Source of the DNA: a virus
Virus record (IMG/VR): IMGVR_UViG_3300009149_000341
Span: 1 to 21,606 of that record
DNA length: 21,606 nt
Reading direction: 5' to 3' (one strand)
In this document: positions 1 to 7,768 of the stretch, one piece after another
Numbering within the stretch: the first letter of the stretch is position 1
How the letters are laid out: every line of letters begins with the position of its first letter
Notes under the pieces: generated by a model
What the model saw: the letters and a program-made list of their open reading frames with translations, nothing else
Told to the model about the DNA's origin: nothing
The model's database searches: none
Made by a program: the position numbers and the translations under genes

Positions 1-722
1 AGTGGCAGGTACTTAGCATACGTGCCGTTATCCAATGTGCATTTCAGTGTGTGCATGTCAAGGGAGAGTAGTTTAGTAGCTCCGGCAGTAAGCCCATTAA
101 GGCTCATGAACACACCATCGGAGTCGAGGTCGGTAACAGTCCCAGTGGCTGCTAAGTAAAGGAAGCCAGATTGCGAACCCGTACCAGGCGCGCCAAACGA
201 TGTTCCTGCCTGTCCTACCCACTCAACCTCAAGTGGATAGAAGGCGCCAGCGCAAGCTCCACTCGGCATTTTAATCTCGCAGTTGACGGCGGACAGGAGA
301 CCAGTAGTACCTCCAGCACTGGCGTCAACGTAGCCCTTGAGGGCATTGACGTATGGGCCCGAGTTACCACTGAGCGTCAGCTCAACTCCGAACGGTCTGC
401 CAGTCCTGCCAACAGTGGCCCAAGTGGACGAGACCGTGAGCTTCCCGGCAGCATTGGTGACAAGAATGTCGCTGTCGTTGAAGTTCAGGATGGTGCCCAA
501 GCCGAGCGTGAACAGGCCTCCAACCTCTATGCCGAAGGTGCCCCCGCTCTCGATGTTCAGGTTTGCACCGTCTTCAACCTCCATCTCGCCGCCGCTTTCG
601 ACCTCAATCTTGCCGCCTGACTCCACCACAAGCACGCCACCGGATGCGATCTGTTGCTCACCAGCAATAGTCCAGATGTCGTCTCCGGTGACTGGGTTGT
701 ATCCTCTGTAGTTAGCTCCCAT
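1..722 (-). CDS. Glycine-rich repetitive probable virion protein (3' end beyond window)
   Basis: An open frame begins at an ATG complementary to 720-722 and runs without a stop off the left edge, giving at least 240 residues. GGAGG lies about 7 bases upstream of the start. After a short N-terminus (MGANYRGYNPVTGDD) residues about 25-75 form short repeats of the type (V/I)-E-S-G-G-x-(hydrophobic)-x-V, which suggests a beta-helix or beta-roll. The rest is rich in Gly, Thr, Ser and Ala, as in surface-exposed virion proteins. It lies directly downstream of the major capsid gene in the same operon, where decoration, fibre or head-tail joining proteins are often found. I do not recognise the family, and the function is inferred from position and composition only. 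Plus-strand open frames across this stretch are shadows of it. Confidence 0.75.
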   Translation of the reverse strand, partial: MGANYRGYNPVTGDDIWTIAGEQQIASGGVLVVESGGKIEVESGGEMEVEDGANLNIESGGTFGIEVGGLFTLGLGTILNFNDSDILVTNAAGKLTVSSTWATVGRTGRPFGVELTLSGNSGPYVNALKGYVDASAGGTTGLLSAVNCEIKMPSGACAGAFYPLEVEWVGQAGTSFGAPGTGSQSGFLYLAATGTVTDLDSDGVFMSLNGLTAGATKLLSLDMHTLKCTLDNGTYAKYLP

Positions 723-792
723 TTCTTTCCTCCAGGGCGGGGCGGTAATGCTCCCAACCACGCGCCCTATTTCATTTCGTTCACGTCACCTA

Positions 793-2016
793 CTAGGCTT
801 CGGTCAGCAGGACTATGGGCTTCTGGGCAGCCCGCATCGCTGAACCACCGACACGCTTGGTGGCAAGGAACCCAACCAACCCAGCTTCAGCGTAGAGCTC
901 GGTAAGCCGCTGGATGGTTATGCCCTTGCGATCGATGATGCGGTATCCTGCCTTCCAGTCACCGAATGCTCCGATGACTTCGGCTGTGTCACTGAGTTCC
1001 TTCATGTCATCCTGGGTGTGGATGGGATAGCCGAGGAAGGTATTGGGACGTCCGGCCTGGACGCTCGGCTGCCACATGAAGGGTCCCTCATAGGTCAACC
1101 CGGTCAGAGACCTCAGCTGTCGCATGAAGAGCTCAGTCGTGGAGTTGACCACAAACTCGCCATTCCTGCGGTACTGAGTGGGACAGGTGTAGACCATTTC
1201 GAGGAACTTCTCGATGGTGACTGCAGCAGCCACGGTCGTAGTGACAGTTGCAGCCACGAGGGTGGCGTTGATACACACGCCCTCAGGGGCATCTGAATCG
1301 TGACCAGCACCACGGAAGAACGCAAGATCCTCCGCCTCACCGAGAGCCCTGCTGAACGAATCAGCAAAAATGGACTCAAGAGCGAAGTCACTGTCTGCCA
1401 GTTCGTCCACACCAATCTTGGCCAGTCCTTGGAGGTTCTCGATGTACTGGTACGTGGGGACACCAGGAGTAGGCTCAGACTCTTCTGGGTCTGTCCCTGT
1501 CTCAAGCTTCCCCCATCCAACTGACACTTCACCGAGGCTACGCATCTTGATGCGATCTGAGCCTATAGACCGCTGAGTCGCCAGACCACGCATGACCGTG
1601 ATCTTGGGAAGGGTGCGGACAATCTCCGCATCCAGTTCCTCTGTCACAAGGTATTGGCCGGTAGCGTCCTCTACCAGTGCCTTGCGCTCAGCAGGCTCAA
1701 GCACTCCAAGTCCCCCACGACACCACTTGAGGAATACAGCTTTGCGCTCCTTCGCCTCAGGGGTTGCAGAGCCACCATCAGCATCTGACACTGCGGGGGA
1801 AGGGATGCTGGCCTGTTGCATCTTGAGGTCAAGGTCATCGAGCCGGGCATTGAGCTTCTCTATCATCGCCACAGTCTCACCGCTGGCCTCGCCATGCTTC
1901 TTGATCTCTTCGTCCTGCCGGACTACGGCTGAACGAAACTCCGCCACAGCAGACTGGATCAGGTCTGCCAATCCGCTTGGGGTCGCCTGGGTCTTCTCTT
2001 CCGTTTCAGGTGGCAT
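793..2016 (-). CDS. Major capsid protein, HK97 fold
   Basis: The 407-residue product forms the icosahedral shell. Residues about 10-75 are a charged, coiled-coil-prone delta or scaffolding-like segment, followed by a Ser/Pro/Ala-rich linker where the prohead protease could cut. The remainder has HK97 capsid features: a TGQYLVTEEL segment, an E-loop-like stretch (GWGKLETGTDPEESEPTP), a spine-helix region (DELADSDFALESIFADSFSRA) and a C-terminal P-domain region with FLGYPIHTQDDM and GAFGDWKAGYRIIDRKG. The start chosen is ATG at 2016, with AAGGAG 8 bases upstream just after the protease stop. A 24-codon upstream extension would overlap the protease gene and has no such site. It follows the protease gene, the usual HK97-like order. 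Family assignment is from recognisable sequence features. Confidence 0.93.
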   Translation of the reverse strand: MPPETEEKTQATPSGLADLIQSAVAEFRSAVVRQDEEIKKHGEASGETVAMIEKLNARLDDLDLKMQQASIPSPAVSDADGGSATPEAKERKAVFLKWCRGGLGVLEPAERKALVEDATGQYLVTEELDAEIVRTLPKITVMRGLATQRSIGSDRIKMRSLGEVSVGWGKLETGTDPEESEPTPGVPTYQYIENLQGLAKIGVDELADSDFALESIFADSFSRALGEAEDLAFFRGAGHDSDAPEGVCINATLVAATVTTTVAAAVTIEKFLEMVYTCPTQYRRNGEFVVNSTTELFMRQLRSLTGLTYEGPFMWQPSVQAGRPNTFLGYPIHTQDDMKELSDTAEVIGAFGDWKAGYRIIDRKGITIQRLTELYAEAGLVGFLATKRVGGSAMRAAQKPIVLLTEA

Positions 2017-2020
2017 TTCT

Positions 2021-2815
2021 TTACTCCTTGTTGGGGTTGATCTGGTCAAGCAACGACTGTATCCTGGCCTCAGCAGCACGAGCGTCAAACCTCTCGTTCA
2101 TGGCTTTGAGGGTCCCAACAGAACTAACCAACCGCTGCATATCAGGATCATCGCTCTTGTCTGGATCCCCTTCTGTATTTGCCTGAGTTTCGCCTTCCAG
2201 TTCTGCGGCTCCTTCCTCAACAGCATCAGATTCTTGAGTGGATTCCTCCGGCTCAGATTTCCTGCCTACTGAATCAAGGAGTGCCTGGAATGCATCAACA
2301 GCAGTGGCAAGTTTCTCACCTGCCACAGTGATAGCCTCAACAGCAGCATCGGTGTTCTCCTGCTTCACACTCAGAATGATAGCCTCCGGATTGGCTGCAA
2401 AGGTTACCGGGGAAACATCGAATAGCCTGAGTTCCTTGAGGTGGCGAACTCCTTCCATATTGACCTGCTTGATGGTCTCGAAACCGATACTCATCACGCT
2501 GACTACACCATCTTTCATGAGAGCTAGGATCTCCCGAGCACGCTGGACACCGAGTGTGAGCTGCCCTTTGACTAGCAGTCCCTTGACGTCCTCTGCGATC
2601 TCCAGAGGTTTGCCGATTGGTTCCCATATGTCATGATTCCAGAGAATCACAATCCTGTTCCGGTCCTCTTTGAGTGTCTTCTTGAAGGCACCAGGGTCAA
2701 TGATATCCCCATAGCTATCAGGTCTCTTGCTGAAAGTGGCCGCATAGCCGGTGAATACTCCGGTCTCCTCATCAAGATCTTTGATTTCAAATCCGAGTGT
2801 CTTACGTTCCATCAT
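2021..2815 (-). CDS. HK97-family prohead protease (peptidase S78)
   Basis: This 264-residue protein is the serine protease that matures the prohead by removing capsid delta domains and then digests itself. Its N-terminal half matches the family: FTGYAATFSKRPDSYGDII, then WNHD with the probable catalytic His61, IGKPLEIAEDVKGLLVKG, MSIGF with the probable nucleophile Ser109, and LFDVSPVTFAANPEA. The His-Ser spacing of about 48 residues is normal for the family. The C-terminal third (about 150-264) is acidic and Glu/Gln-rich, with a coiled-coil-like end that may interact with scaffold. Two tandem ATGs (2815 and 2812) are possible starts behind a weak GGGGGT site. It sits between the Mu-F-like gene and the capsid gene, as expected. 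Confidence 0.92.
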   Translation of the reverse strand: MMERKTLGFEIKDLDEETGVFTGYAATFSKRPDSYGDIIDPGAFKKTLKEDRNRIVILWNHDIWEPIGKPLEIAEDVKGLLVKGQLTLGVQRAREILALMKDGVVSVMSIGFETIKQVNMEGVRHLKELRLFDVSPVTFAANPEAIILSVKQENTDAAVEAITVAGEKLATAVDAFQALLDSVGRKSEPEESTQESDAVEEGAAELEGETQANTEGDPDKSDDPDMQRLVSSVGTLKAMNERFDARAAEARIQSLLDQINPNKE

Positions 2816-2830
2816 AATACCCCCATTGCC

Positions 2831-3478
2831 TTACCTAGTCCCAAAGGTCTCAACACACCTGCAGTTGATATCCTTCTCACCTGGGTACATTGAACCGTCA
2901 GAATAGGGCTCATCAAAGGCTACTGTCTCTCCATCAAGAGCAGCATGCTCGTCTCTTACTCTATCATCACGACTGCTCAACCAACTGTGAGTCTTCACTA
3001 TGCTAGACTGCCTGGCGGCTTCCCTCTGCCCGGCTCCAGCAGCATGATTTACCTCAGTGCGGGCTACTCGCATAGCCTTGTACGCATTGTTGTCAGCATA
3101 GAACTGCCTGACATTCTTGGCGATCTGTGAAGTAGTCAGATTTTCTTCGACCCCGGCAAGTATGACCCTCTTCACGTCAGCAAGGTCAGTCGCCAGAATT
3201 GATGTGATACTCTCAGCTCCATTCTTGGCAATCCACGCCCGGATGGCCTCACTTGTTGGATCAAACTCCCACTTGAATTCCTCTGGACCCATTGAGACCT
3301 TTGCCCCCAAGTCATCAGCAATCTCCTCTCCGAAATCCTCAATGAGAGCAAGGTGGATTGCCGTCAGTGTCTTCTCCCACTGGGGCTGCTGAGCCTTTAT
3401 AGCCTTCTTGGCTGCAGCTGCCAACGAAGCAGCTGACTTGCTCCTGTAATATGACGAGGCTCCAAGCTTCAGGTTCAT
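2831..3478 (-). CDS. Mu F-like / SPP1 gp7-like head morphogenesis protein
   Basis: This 215-residue minor capsid protein probably enters the head with the portal during assembly. The C-terminal half shows the family signature: VARTEVNHAAGAGQ (about 138-151), W166, SSRDDRVRDEHAALDGE (168-184) and YPGEKDINCRC (198-208). The N-terminal half is helical and Lys/Ala-rich. The start chosen is ATG at 3478, overlapping the upstream TGA as TGATG, which suggests translational coupling. A GTG at 3505 would add nine residues but overlap the neighbour further. In many phages this domain is fused to or follows the portal. Here the portal carries a methyltransferase instead and a small cysteine-rich gene intervenes. 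Confidence 0.85.
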   Translation of the reverse strand: MNLKLGASSYYRSKSAASLAAAAKKAIKAQQPQWEKTLTAIHLALIEDFGEEIADDLGAKVSMGPEEFKWEFDPTSEAIRAWIAKNGAESITSILATDLADVKRVILAGVEENLTTSQIAKNVRQFYADNNAYKAMRVARTEVNHAAGAGQREAARQSSIVKTHSWLSSRDDRVRDEHAALDGETVAFDEPYSDGSMYPGEKDINCRCVETFGTR

Positions 3479-3687
3479 CACACTCTTGCCTTTCTCCCTA
3501 AGCACTTACCATCAGCATCGAGATGGACATCCATCGACTTACAGTGGCCTCCCTCATTCCATTGGCAATCATCGTCATCACAAGTCAGCGAGACCTTGCC
3601 GAGTTCACACCCTTCTTTGGTCCAGTGATTGCACTGCGTTGCCTGGCATATCCAACGGCCATCCTGCTTCACATAGTCGCAGGTCAT
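3478..3687 (-). CDS. Small eight-cysteine protein, possibly DUF1540-like
   Basis: The 69-residue product has cysteines at 3, 14, 19, 27, 36, 41, 49 and 62 plus His21 and His48. The pattern looks like two consecutive small metal-binding units. The second (SLTCDDDDCQWNEGGHCKSMDVHLDADGKC without its first residues) resembles the C-x4-C-x7-C-x12-C layout of DUF1540 domains. That resemblance is from memory of the family and is unverified. Its ATG overlaps the portal stop as ATGA and its stop overlaps the next start as TGATG, so it is translationally coupled to portal and Mu-F-like genes. A structural, chaperone or metal-dependent role in head assembly is possible, but no function can be assigned. 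Confidence 0.8.
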   Translation of the reverse strand: MTCDYVKQDGRWICQATQCNHWTKEGCELGKVSLTCDDDDCQWNEGGHCKSMDVHLDADGKCLGRKARV

Positions 3688-5750
3688 GCAACCTCCAGCA
3701 ACGCCACGAGGATCTTATGCTTCTCTCCGAACTCATCAAAGTTCTCCTCTTGCTCAGAGTAGATGTCCACAATAGAGAAACCCACCTCTTTCACTAGAGT
3801 GGTGAAAGCTTCCATGGTGGTGTACTCCTCTCGACTCCCATCTACTAGCTGTGTGTCTGCATAGAGATAGATGAAGGCTACCCCAGAAGGCATCAACACC
3901 CTGTGCACCTCTGGTATGGACTTCATCAGGTCACTAGCGTGGAGGACGGACAATGAGAACACTGAGCCAAACTCCTCGTCATTGAAGGGAAGCTCTTCTG
4001 CATTAGCTACCATAAAGTCCACAGGCACTTCTGCTTCCTTGGCGTTCTCCTTGGCTAGCTTGATAGCACTAGGTGCCACGTCAATAGCTGTAACCTTCAG
4101 CTTGGCCCTAGCGAAGAATATGCTGTCCCTACCATTACCGCAGCCTATCTCTAGGACAGAGGGCAGCTTTCGCTCCTCCAGCTCCTTGATAAACTCCTGA
4201 GCAAACAGGGAGGGGTCCATATCGACAGCCCAATGAGGAGGGTCATCACTATATGCGGCTTCCCAGTCCCTTGGAGTCATCGCCTTCGCCTTATGTGCAC
4301 TCAAGGCCTTCCCCACGGCCACTCCTTCTGCCTTGTAGAGTGGTTCAATCTTCTGACTCACTACCTTCCACCAGTTCACCCTCCGCTGGTCTATCCGCTT
4401 CCAATGAGCGGCCTTTGCCTCTTCTGTTTGCAGATTGAGTGACTTGTAATCAGGAGAAGTCAGCAGTAGTTTCTCCGGCTCCTCCTCTTCTTCTTCTGTA
4501 GAAGGAGTGCCAGTATCTCCGACAACTGTGAGGTTGAGAGGCAGATAACCCTTGTCTGATCCAGGGAACTCGTCAAAGCCCATCTCCAGCCTGGCATTGA
4601 TCTGGTCAAAGGGTACTCCCAGTGACCACAACGTCTTTGCCTGATTGACCTTGTCACTATAATCTCCCCGGAGAGCTACAACCCTCGAAGTGTCATAGTC
4701 CACAGTGATTCCACCTCCGTAGATGGAGGGGACCTTGAGATTCAGTGTGGACTTAACATCTTCCAACAGGGGAATGATAGTGTCCTGGTAGAGGCCTCTG
4801 CGAGCCTCTGCTACGTTGTTATAGGTTGAAGCACTCTTATCACCCAACCACCACCCATCCAGCCCAAAGGCAGTTGCTATAGCCCTCAGGTTGGACAACC
4901 GTGATGCTATGTAGTCCATCTCAACAACCGTCTGACCCATCTGTTCCCACTTGGCACCACTACCAACCACCCAGGGCTCACGCCGCTTCTGCTTCCCCAG
5001 GTACTTCTCCCTCACCTGGCGGGAGGCTTCCTCAAACTGTTCCTGATTCAGAGGGACAGCAAAGGTGAAGACGCCATCAGGCGTCCCTCGGTTCTGCATA
5101 CTGATCTTCTGCGTATCCTGCATCTCATTATCAGTATCAACCACCCGAGCTGCAGCTGCCAGAGCCCCGGTTCCCCAGTATGGATTGGCTGGATCCATCT
5201 GCATGAAGTGCCAGAACTGTTTAGGTGGCACATCAATCTGCTGGTTGGGAAGGGTAACTCGCCACCCCTTGAGCCATTCACTGATGTTAGCTGATGGGAT
5301 GGGCTGAACCAGGTCTGGCATAACTGTCCATATCTCCCTGACTCTATGGCGGACCACCAGGGGTTGCAACAGTGCATTACCTGCTAGCAAGAGGTGAGAT
5401 ATCAGGAACTCCATCATGTCCTGGCCAGAGAAGAAGGGATTGGGACGTTGCATTATCAATGTGAAATCGTGATCAACAATCTCCTCACCCTTCTTGTCCA
5501 GCACAATCCATGGAATGACGGAGGCGGACTGCACGATGAGGCGCACAGCCCGGTAGACGTAGACGCTCATCTTGTACCCATCGCGGGTAGCCTTCTGAAC
5601 AGTCATGTCCGTCCAGATTGGAACGTCAGGCATACGGTTGGACATGGCGTGGAGAAGAGGACCTTGGCCAGGTGCTTTCAGTGCCTGTCGAGATGCTCCC
5701 GGCAACAGAGCTAGCGCCACTCGACTCCTGACAGTATCAAGTATCGACAT
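3684..5750 (-). CDS. Portal protein fused to a C-terminal class I SAM-dependent methyltransferase
   Basis: One uninterrupted 688-residue frame contains two proteins' worth of sequence. Residues about 1-415 are an HK97-type portal: VYRAVRLIVQSASVIPW, the (H)DFTLIMQRPNPFFSG region, LLLAGNALL, and the clip and stem region with AFGLDGWWLGDKSASTYNN. An acidic run of six Glu (419-424) and a helical linker (about 445-490) follow. Residues about 490-688 are a full class I methyltransferase: DWEAAYSDDPPHW, motif I LEIGCGNGR (533-541), acidic motif II with D557 in VTAIDVAP, AEELPFND, and VFSLSVLHASD. There is no DNA-methylase NPPY or DPPY motif, so a protein or small-molecule substrate is likelier. AGGAG lies about 8 bases from ATG 5750 and overlaps the terminase stop. 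Most phage portals end near residue 400-500, or carry a Mu-F domain here instead. Confidence 0.92.
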   Translation of the reverse strand: MSILDTVRSRVALALLPGASRQALKAPGQGPLLHAMSNRMPDVPIWTDMTVQKATRDGYKMSVYVYRAVRLIVQSASVIPWIVLDKKGEEIVDHDFTLIMQRPNPFFSGQDMMEFLISHLLLAGNALLQPLVVRHRVREIWTVMPDLVQPIPSANISEWLKGWRVTLPNQQIDVPPKQFWHFMQMDPANPYWGTGALAAAARVVDTDNEMQDTQKISMQNRGTPDGVFTFAVPLNQEQFEEASRQVREKYLGKQKRREPWVVGSGAKWEQMGQTVVEMDYIASRLSNLRAIATAFGLDGWWLGDKSASTYNNVAEARRGLYQDTIIPLLEDVKSTLNLKVPSIYGGGITVDYDTSRVVALRGDYSDKVNQAKTLWSLGVPFDQINARLEMGFDEFPGSDKGYLPLNLTVVGDTGTPSTEEEEEEPEKLLLTSPDYKSLNLQTEEAKAAHWKRIDQRRVNWWKVVSQKIEPLYKAEGVAVGKALSAHKAKAMTPRDWEAAYSDDPPHWAVDMDPSLFAQEFIKELEERKLPSVLEIGCGNGRDSIFFARAKLKVTAIDVAPSAIKLAKENAKEAEVPVDFMVANAEELPFNDEEFGSVFSLSVLHASDLMKSIPEVHRVLMPSGVAFIYLYADTQLVDGSREEYTTMEAFTTLVKEVGFSIVDIYSEQEENFDEFGEKHKILVALLEVA

Positions 5751-5760
5751 CTATAATCTC

Positions 5761-7074
5761 CTATCCAACCATGAACGGTGGGTGTTCCCGAATCCCCGAC
5801 AGGTCCTCAAGTGCTCCCGAGAGTGCATCAACCTGATCATCATGAGAGCCTGAAGGGAACAACTCCAGTTCATCCAACAGTGCTACATTCCAGGGAGCCC
5901 GGACGATCTTGATATTGCCGGCCTCCGCCTGACTAGCGACAGGATTGGCGCGGAGCTCTTTTGGTCCTGTTGATGGGATTCCTGCAAAGTCATAGCCCAT
6001 CAACACTCTGCGCCGGTAATCATCAATGACGGTAATCCCACTAGAGCCCGGCTCCTGTTCCATCCGGACCTTCACGTACTTCCCATCCAGCTGAGCAGTC
6101 TGCTTGATGAGCTGTTCTGTTGCATTGGAAGAGCTTCGTACCCTCCGCACATCCATGATATAGAGGACGTTGTTGGTGGACTTCCCCAGCTTCAGCCCTA
6201 CAGTCCAATCAGGGTCCTTGCCAGGCTTAGCCTCAGTAGCTGCCATGTCCCATCGACGTACTGCAGACACCTCCACTGGAGCCTCGTCAACGATCCCAAA
6301 CCACTCCCGGCGAAACTTGTTGCCACCATGCCGTGCAGTCCAGTCTCCTTCCTCGATCTGACGCCGGGTGATTGGATCCAACTCTGCCAGAGACCTGCGA
6401 TACTGCTCTGCATCGATATGAGGATTGTCACGGATACGTGCAGGGAGAAAGATGCGGTCAGTAGTCTTCTCATCCATGAATCGCCGTTTCACCCAATCAT
6501 GACCAATACCTCCTGGGTTGGATGCACTCCTCATCCTGATAGGAATGTCAGAGTTAGCATGCCGCCGGAGCCGACCAAACATGAACGTGTAGTCAGATTC
6601 AGGGAACTGGGTGAGTTCATCAAATGCAACGAAGTGAAATGCTGCACTCTGATAACGGTACTTGTCCCGTACATTGTCCATATATCCAAAGGTGACAGTT
6701 GCTCCTGATGGGAAGTGCCAGGTCTTCTCAAGATCAGACCATCGTGCATCTGTATTCATCAGCCATTCAGATGCCATATCCATCAAGGCTCCGGGTAGAG
6801 AGAGGTCTGTGTATGTCTTGCGGATGATGATTGCAGCATAGTCTTTGGTGTCTACATACTGCAATGCACTGATAAGAAGTGCTGTGGACTTCCCAGGGCC
6901 ACCTGCACCACCAAAGAGGACTTCAAGATGGGGTAAGAGAAGGAAGGCTAGTTGACGTGAGGTAGGTGTTACCGGAATGTATCGAGTCCAAGCAAGAGAC
7001 AGTGTATCAATAGAAGGACCGAGGTTCCAGTTGATGGAGGAGTCCTTACCACGTACAACTGTTGGTGCTAGCAT
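5761..7074 (-). CDS. Terminase large subunit
   Basis: This 437-residue ATPase-nuclease cuts concatemeric phage DNA and pumps it through the portal. The ATPase half shows Walker A GGAGGPGKST (55-64), Walker B FVAFDE (148-153) and the coupling motif SASNPGG (183-189). The nuclease half shows an RNase H-like set: RRWDMAAT with D276, QEPGSSG with E341, and GSHDDQVDALSGA with D412, D413 and D416. The length is normal for the family. ATG 7074 is preceded by AAGGGAG, which overlaps the TerS stop. All expected catalytic residues are present, so it should be active. Whether packaging is cos or headful cannot be decided from the window. Confidence 0.96.
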   Translation of the reverse strand: MLAPTVVRGKDSSINWNLGPSIDTLSLAWTRYIPVTPTSRQLAFLLLPHLEVLFGGAGGPGKSTALLISALQYVDTKDYAAIIIRKTYTDLSLPGALMDMASEWLMNTDARWSDLEKTWHFPSGATVTFGYMDNVRDKYRYQSAAFHFVAFDELTQFPESDYTFMFGRLRRHANSDIPIRMRSASNPGGIGHDWVKRRFMDEKTTDRIFLPARIRDNPHIDAEQYRRSLAELDPITRRQIEEGDWTARHGGNKFRREWFGIVDEAPVEVSAVRRWDMAATEAKPGKDPDWTVGLKLGKSTNNVLYIMDVRRVRSSSNATEQLIKQTAQLDGKYVKVRMEQEPGSSGITVIDDYRRRVLMGYDFAGIPSTGPKELRANPVASQAEAGNIKIVRAPWNVALLDELELFPSGSHDDQVDALSGALEDLSGIREHPPFMVG

Positions 7075-7082
7075 CGTCTCCC

Positions 7083-7646
7083 TTAGTTAGGGCTGAACTG
7101 GATTGCTCCACAAGTGACAAGAGCCTCAAGCGCCGGTCTCAGTTCATCCTGACCAATTACCTTCATCTCCTGTTTGATAGCACCACCGTCAGCTCCAGTA
7201 ACCTCTGTGTGATGCCGATCTCTCCAATAAGATGGCTGACGGTTCTTCAGCCAGAATATCTGTGCAACAGTATCTGGGAGTGCCTGCTTCACTACGGTCT
7301 TGACCTTGATGGCAGGGATCTTCTCTCCATCTGTTCCAGCCACCACGATCTTCTCATAGGTGATCTCTTCATACTGGTAGCCCATTGCACGCTCATACAG
7401 TCGTTTGACTACTCTACCATCAGCAGGATTCCGGCCATCTTTTATAGCACTTTTGAACGCGGGGTAAGTCCTCATCCATTTCTCAATAGAGGGGAGACTG
7501 ACATTGAAGACACCTGCAAGCTGCTCATTGGTCAAACCCAACAGGCTGAGCTTATGGGCTGTAGGTACGTACTCATCCCGGTACAAGGTGGGGGCTCCAA
7601 CCTTCTTGTGGGTCCTTCTGACCAGTGGTGGTTTCGTTCTTACCAT
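7083..7646 (-). CDS. Terminase small subunit
   Basis: The 187-residue product is the DNA-recognition subunit of the packaging motor. Residues about 34-60 form a helix-turn-helix (LSLLGLTNEQLAGVFNVSLP followed by SIEKWMRTYP), then AIKDGRNPADGRVVKRLYERA and AMGYQYEE. Further on, LPDTVAQIFWLKNRQPSYWRD is a block typical of phage TerS proteins. The start chosen is ATG 7646, with AGGGA about 8 bases upstream. A GTG at 7652 lies too close to that site. It is the first gene of the leftward operon and overlaps the large-subunit ribosome binding site. The repeat-rich DNA immediately upstream could contain its binding or packaging site. Confidence 0.9.
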   Translation of the reverse strand: MVRTKPPLVRRTHKKVGAPTLYRDEYVPTAHKLSLLGLTNEQLAGVFNVSLPSIEKWMRTYPAFKSAIKDGRNPADGRVVKRLYERAMGYQYEEITYEKIVVAGTDGEKIPAIKVKTVVKQALPDTVAQIFWLKNRQPSYWRDRHHTEVTGADGGAIKQEMKVIGQDELRPALEALVTCGAIQFSPN

Positions 7647-7682
7647 GATCACTTCCCTGTGTAGCTTATTCTATATGGAGAA

Positions 7683-7733
7683 TGGGGAAAAACCTAATTT
7701 CTTGGGATTTTCTGGGATTTTGTGGGGAAAACC
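7683..7733. repeat. Repeat cluster in the divergent control region
   Basis: Two copies of TGGGGAAAA(A)CC (7683-7694 and 7723-7733) flank two direct copies of TGGGATTTT starting at 7703 and 7713, ten bases apart. That is about one helical turn. The cluster lies between the TerS gene and the rightward promoter. It could be an operator array for a phage regulator or a terminase recognition site. The leftward strand has TATAGAAT near 7672-7665 as a possible -10, but no convincing -35. Confidence 0.6.
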
Positions 7734-7735
7734 AC

Positions 7736-7764
7736 TTGACTTTTCAGTGAAGACCATATATTAT
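7736..7764 (+). promoter_or_regulatory. Sigma-70-type promoter for the rightward operon
   Basis: TTGACT (7736-7741) is separated by exactly 17 bases from TATTAT (7759-7764), a near-consensus housekeeping bacterial promoter. The predicted start of transcription, about 7 bases after the -10, falls at 7770-7772, on the ATGATG start of the next gene. The mRNA would then have essentially no leader. Confidence 0.75.
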
Positions 7765-7768
7765 AGTA

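Noticed and set aside
171-711. Plus-strand open frames of 124-149 residues
   Set aside because: They lie opposite a minus-strand gene with a good ribosome site and protein-like repeats, and have no ribosome sites. They read as shadow frames.
557-757. Minus-strand 66-residue open frame covering the capsid-downstream gene start
   Set aside because: It is in another frame of the same strand and lacks the GGAGG spacing that the ATG at 722 has.
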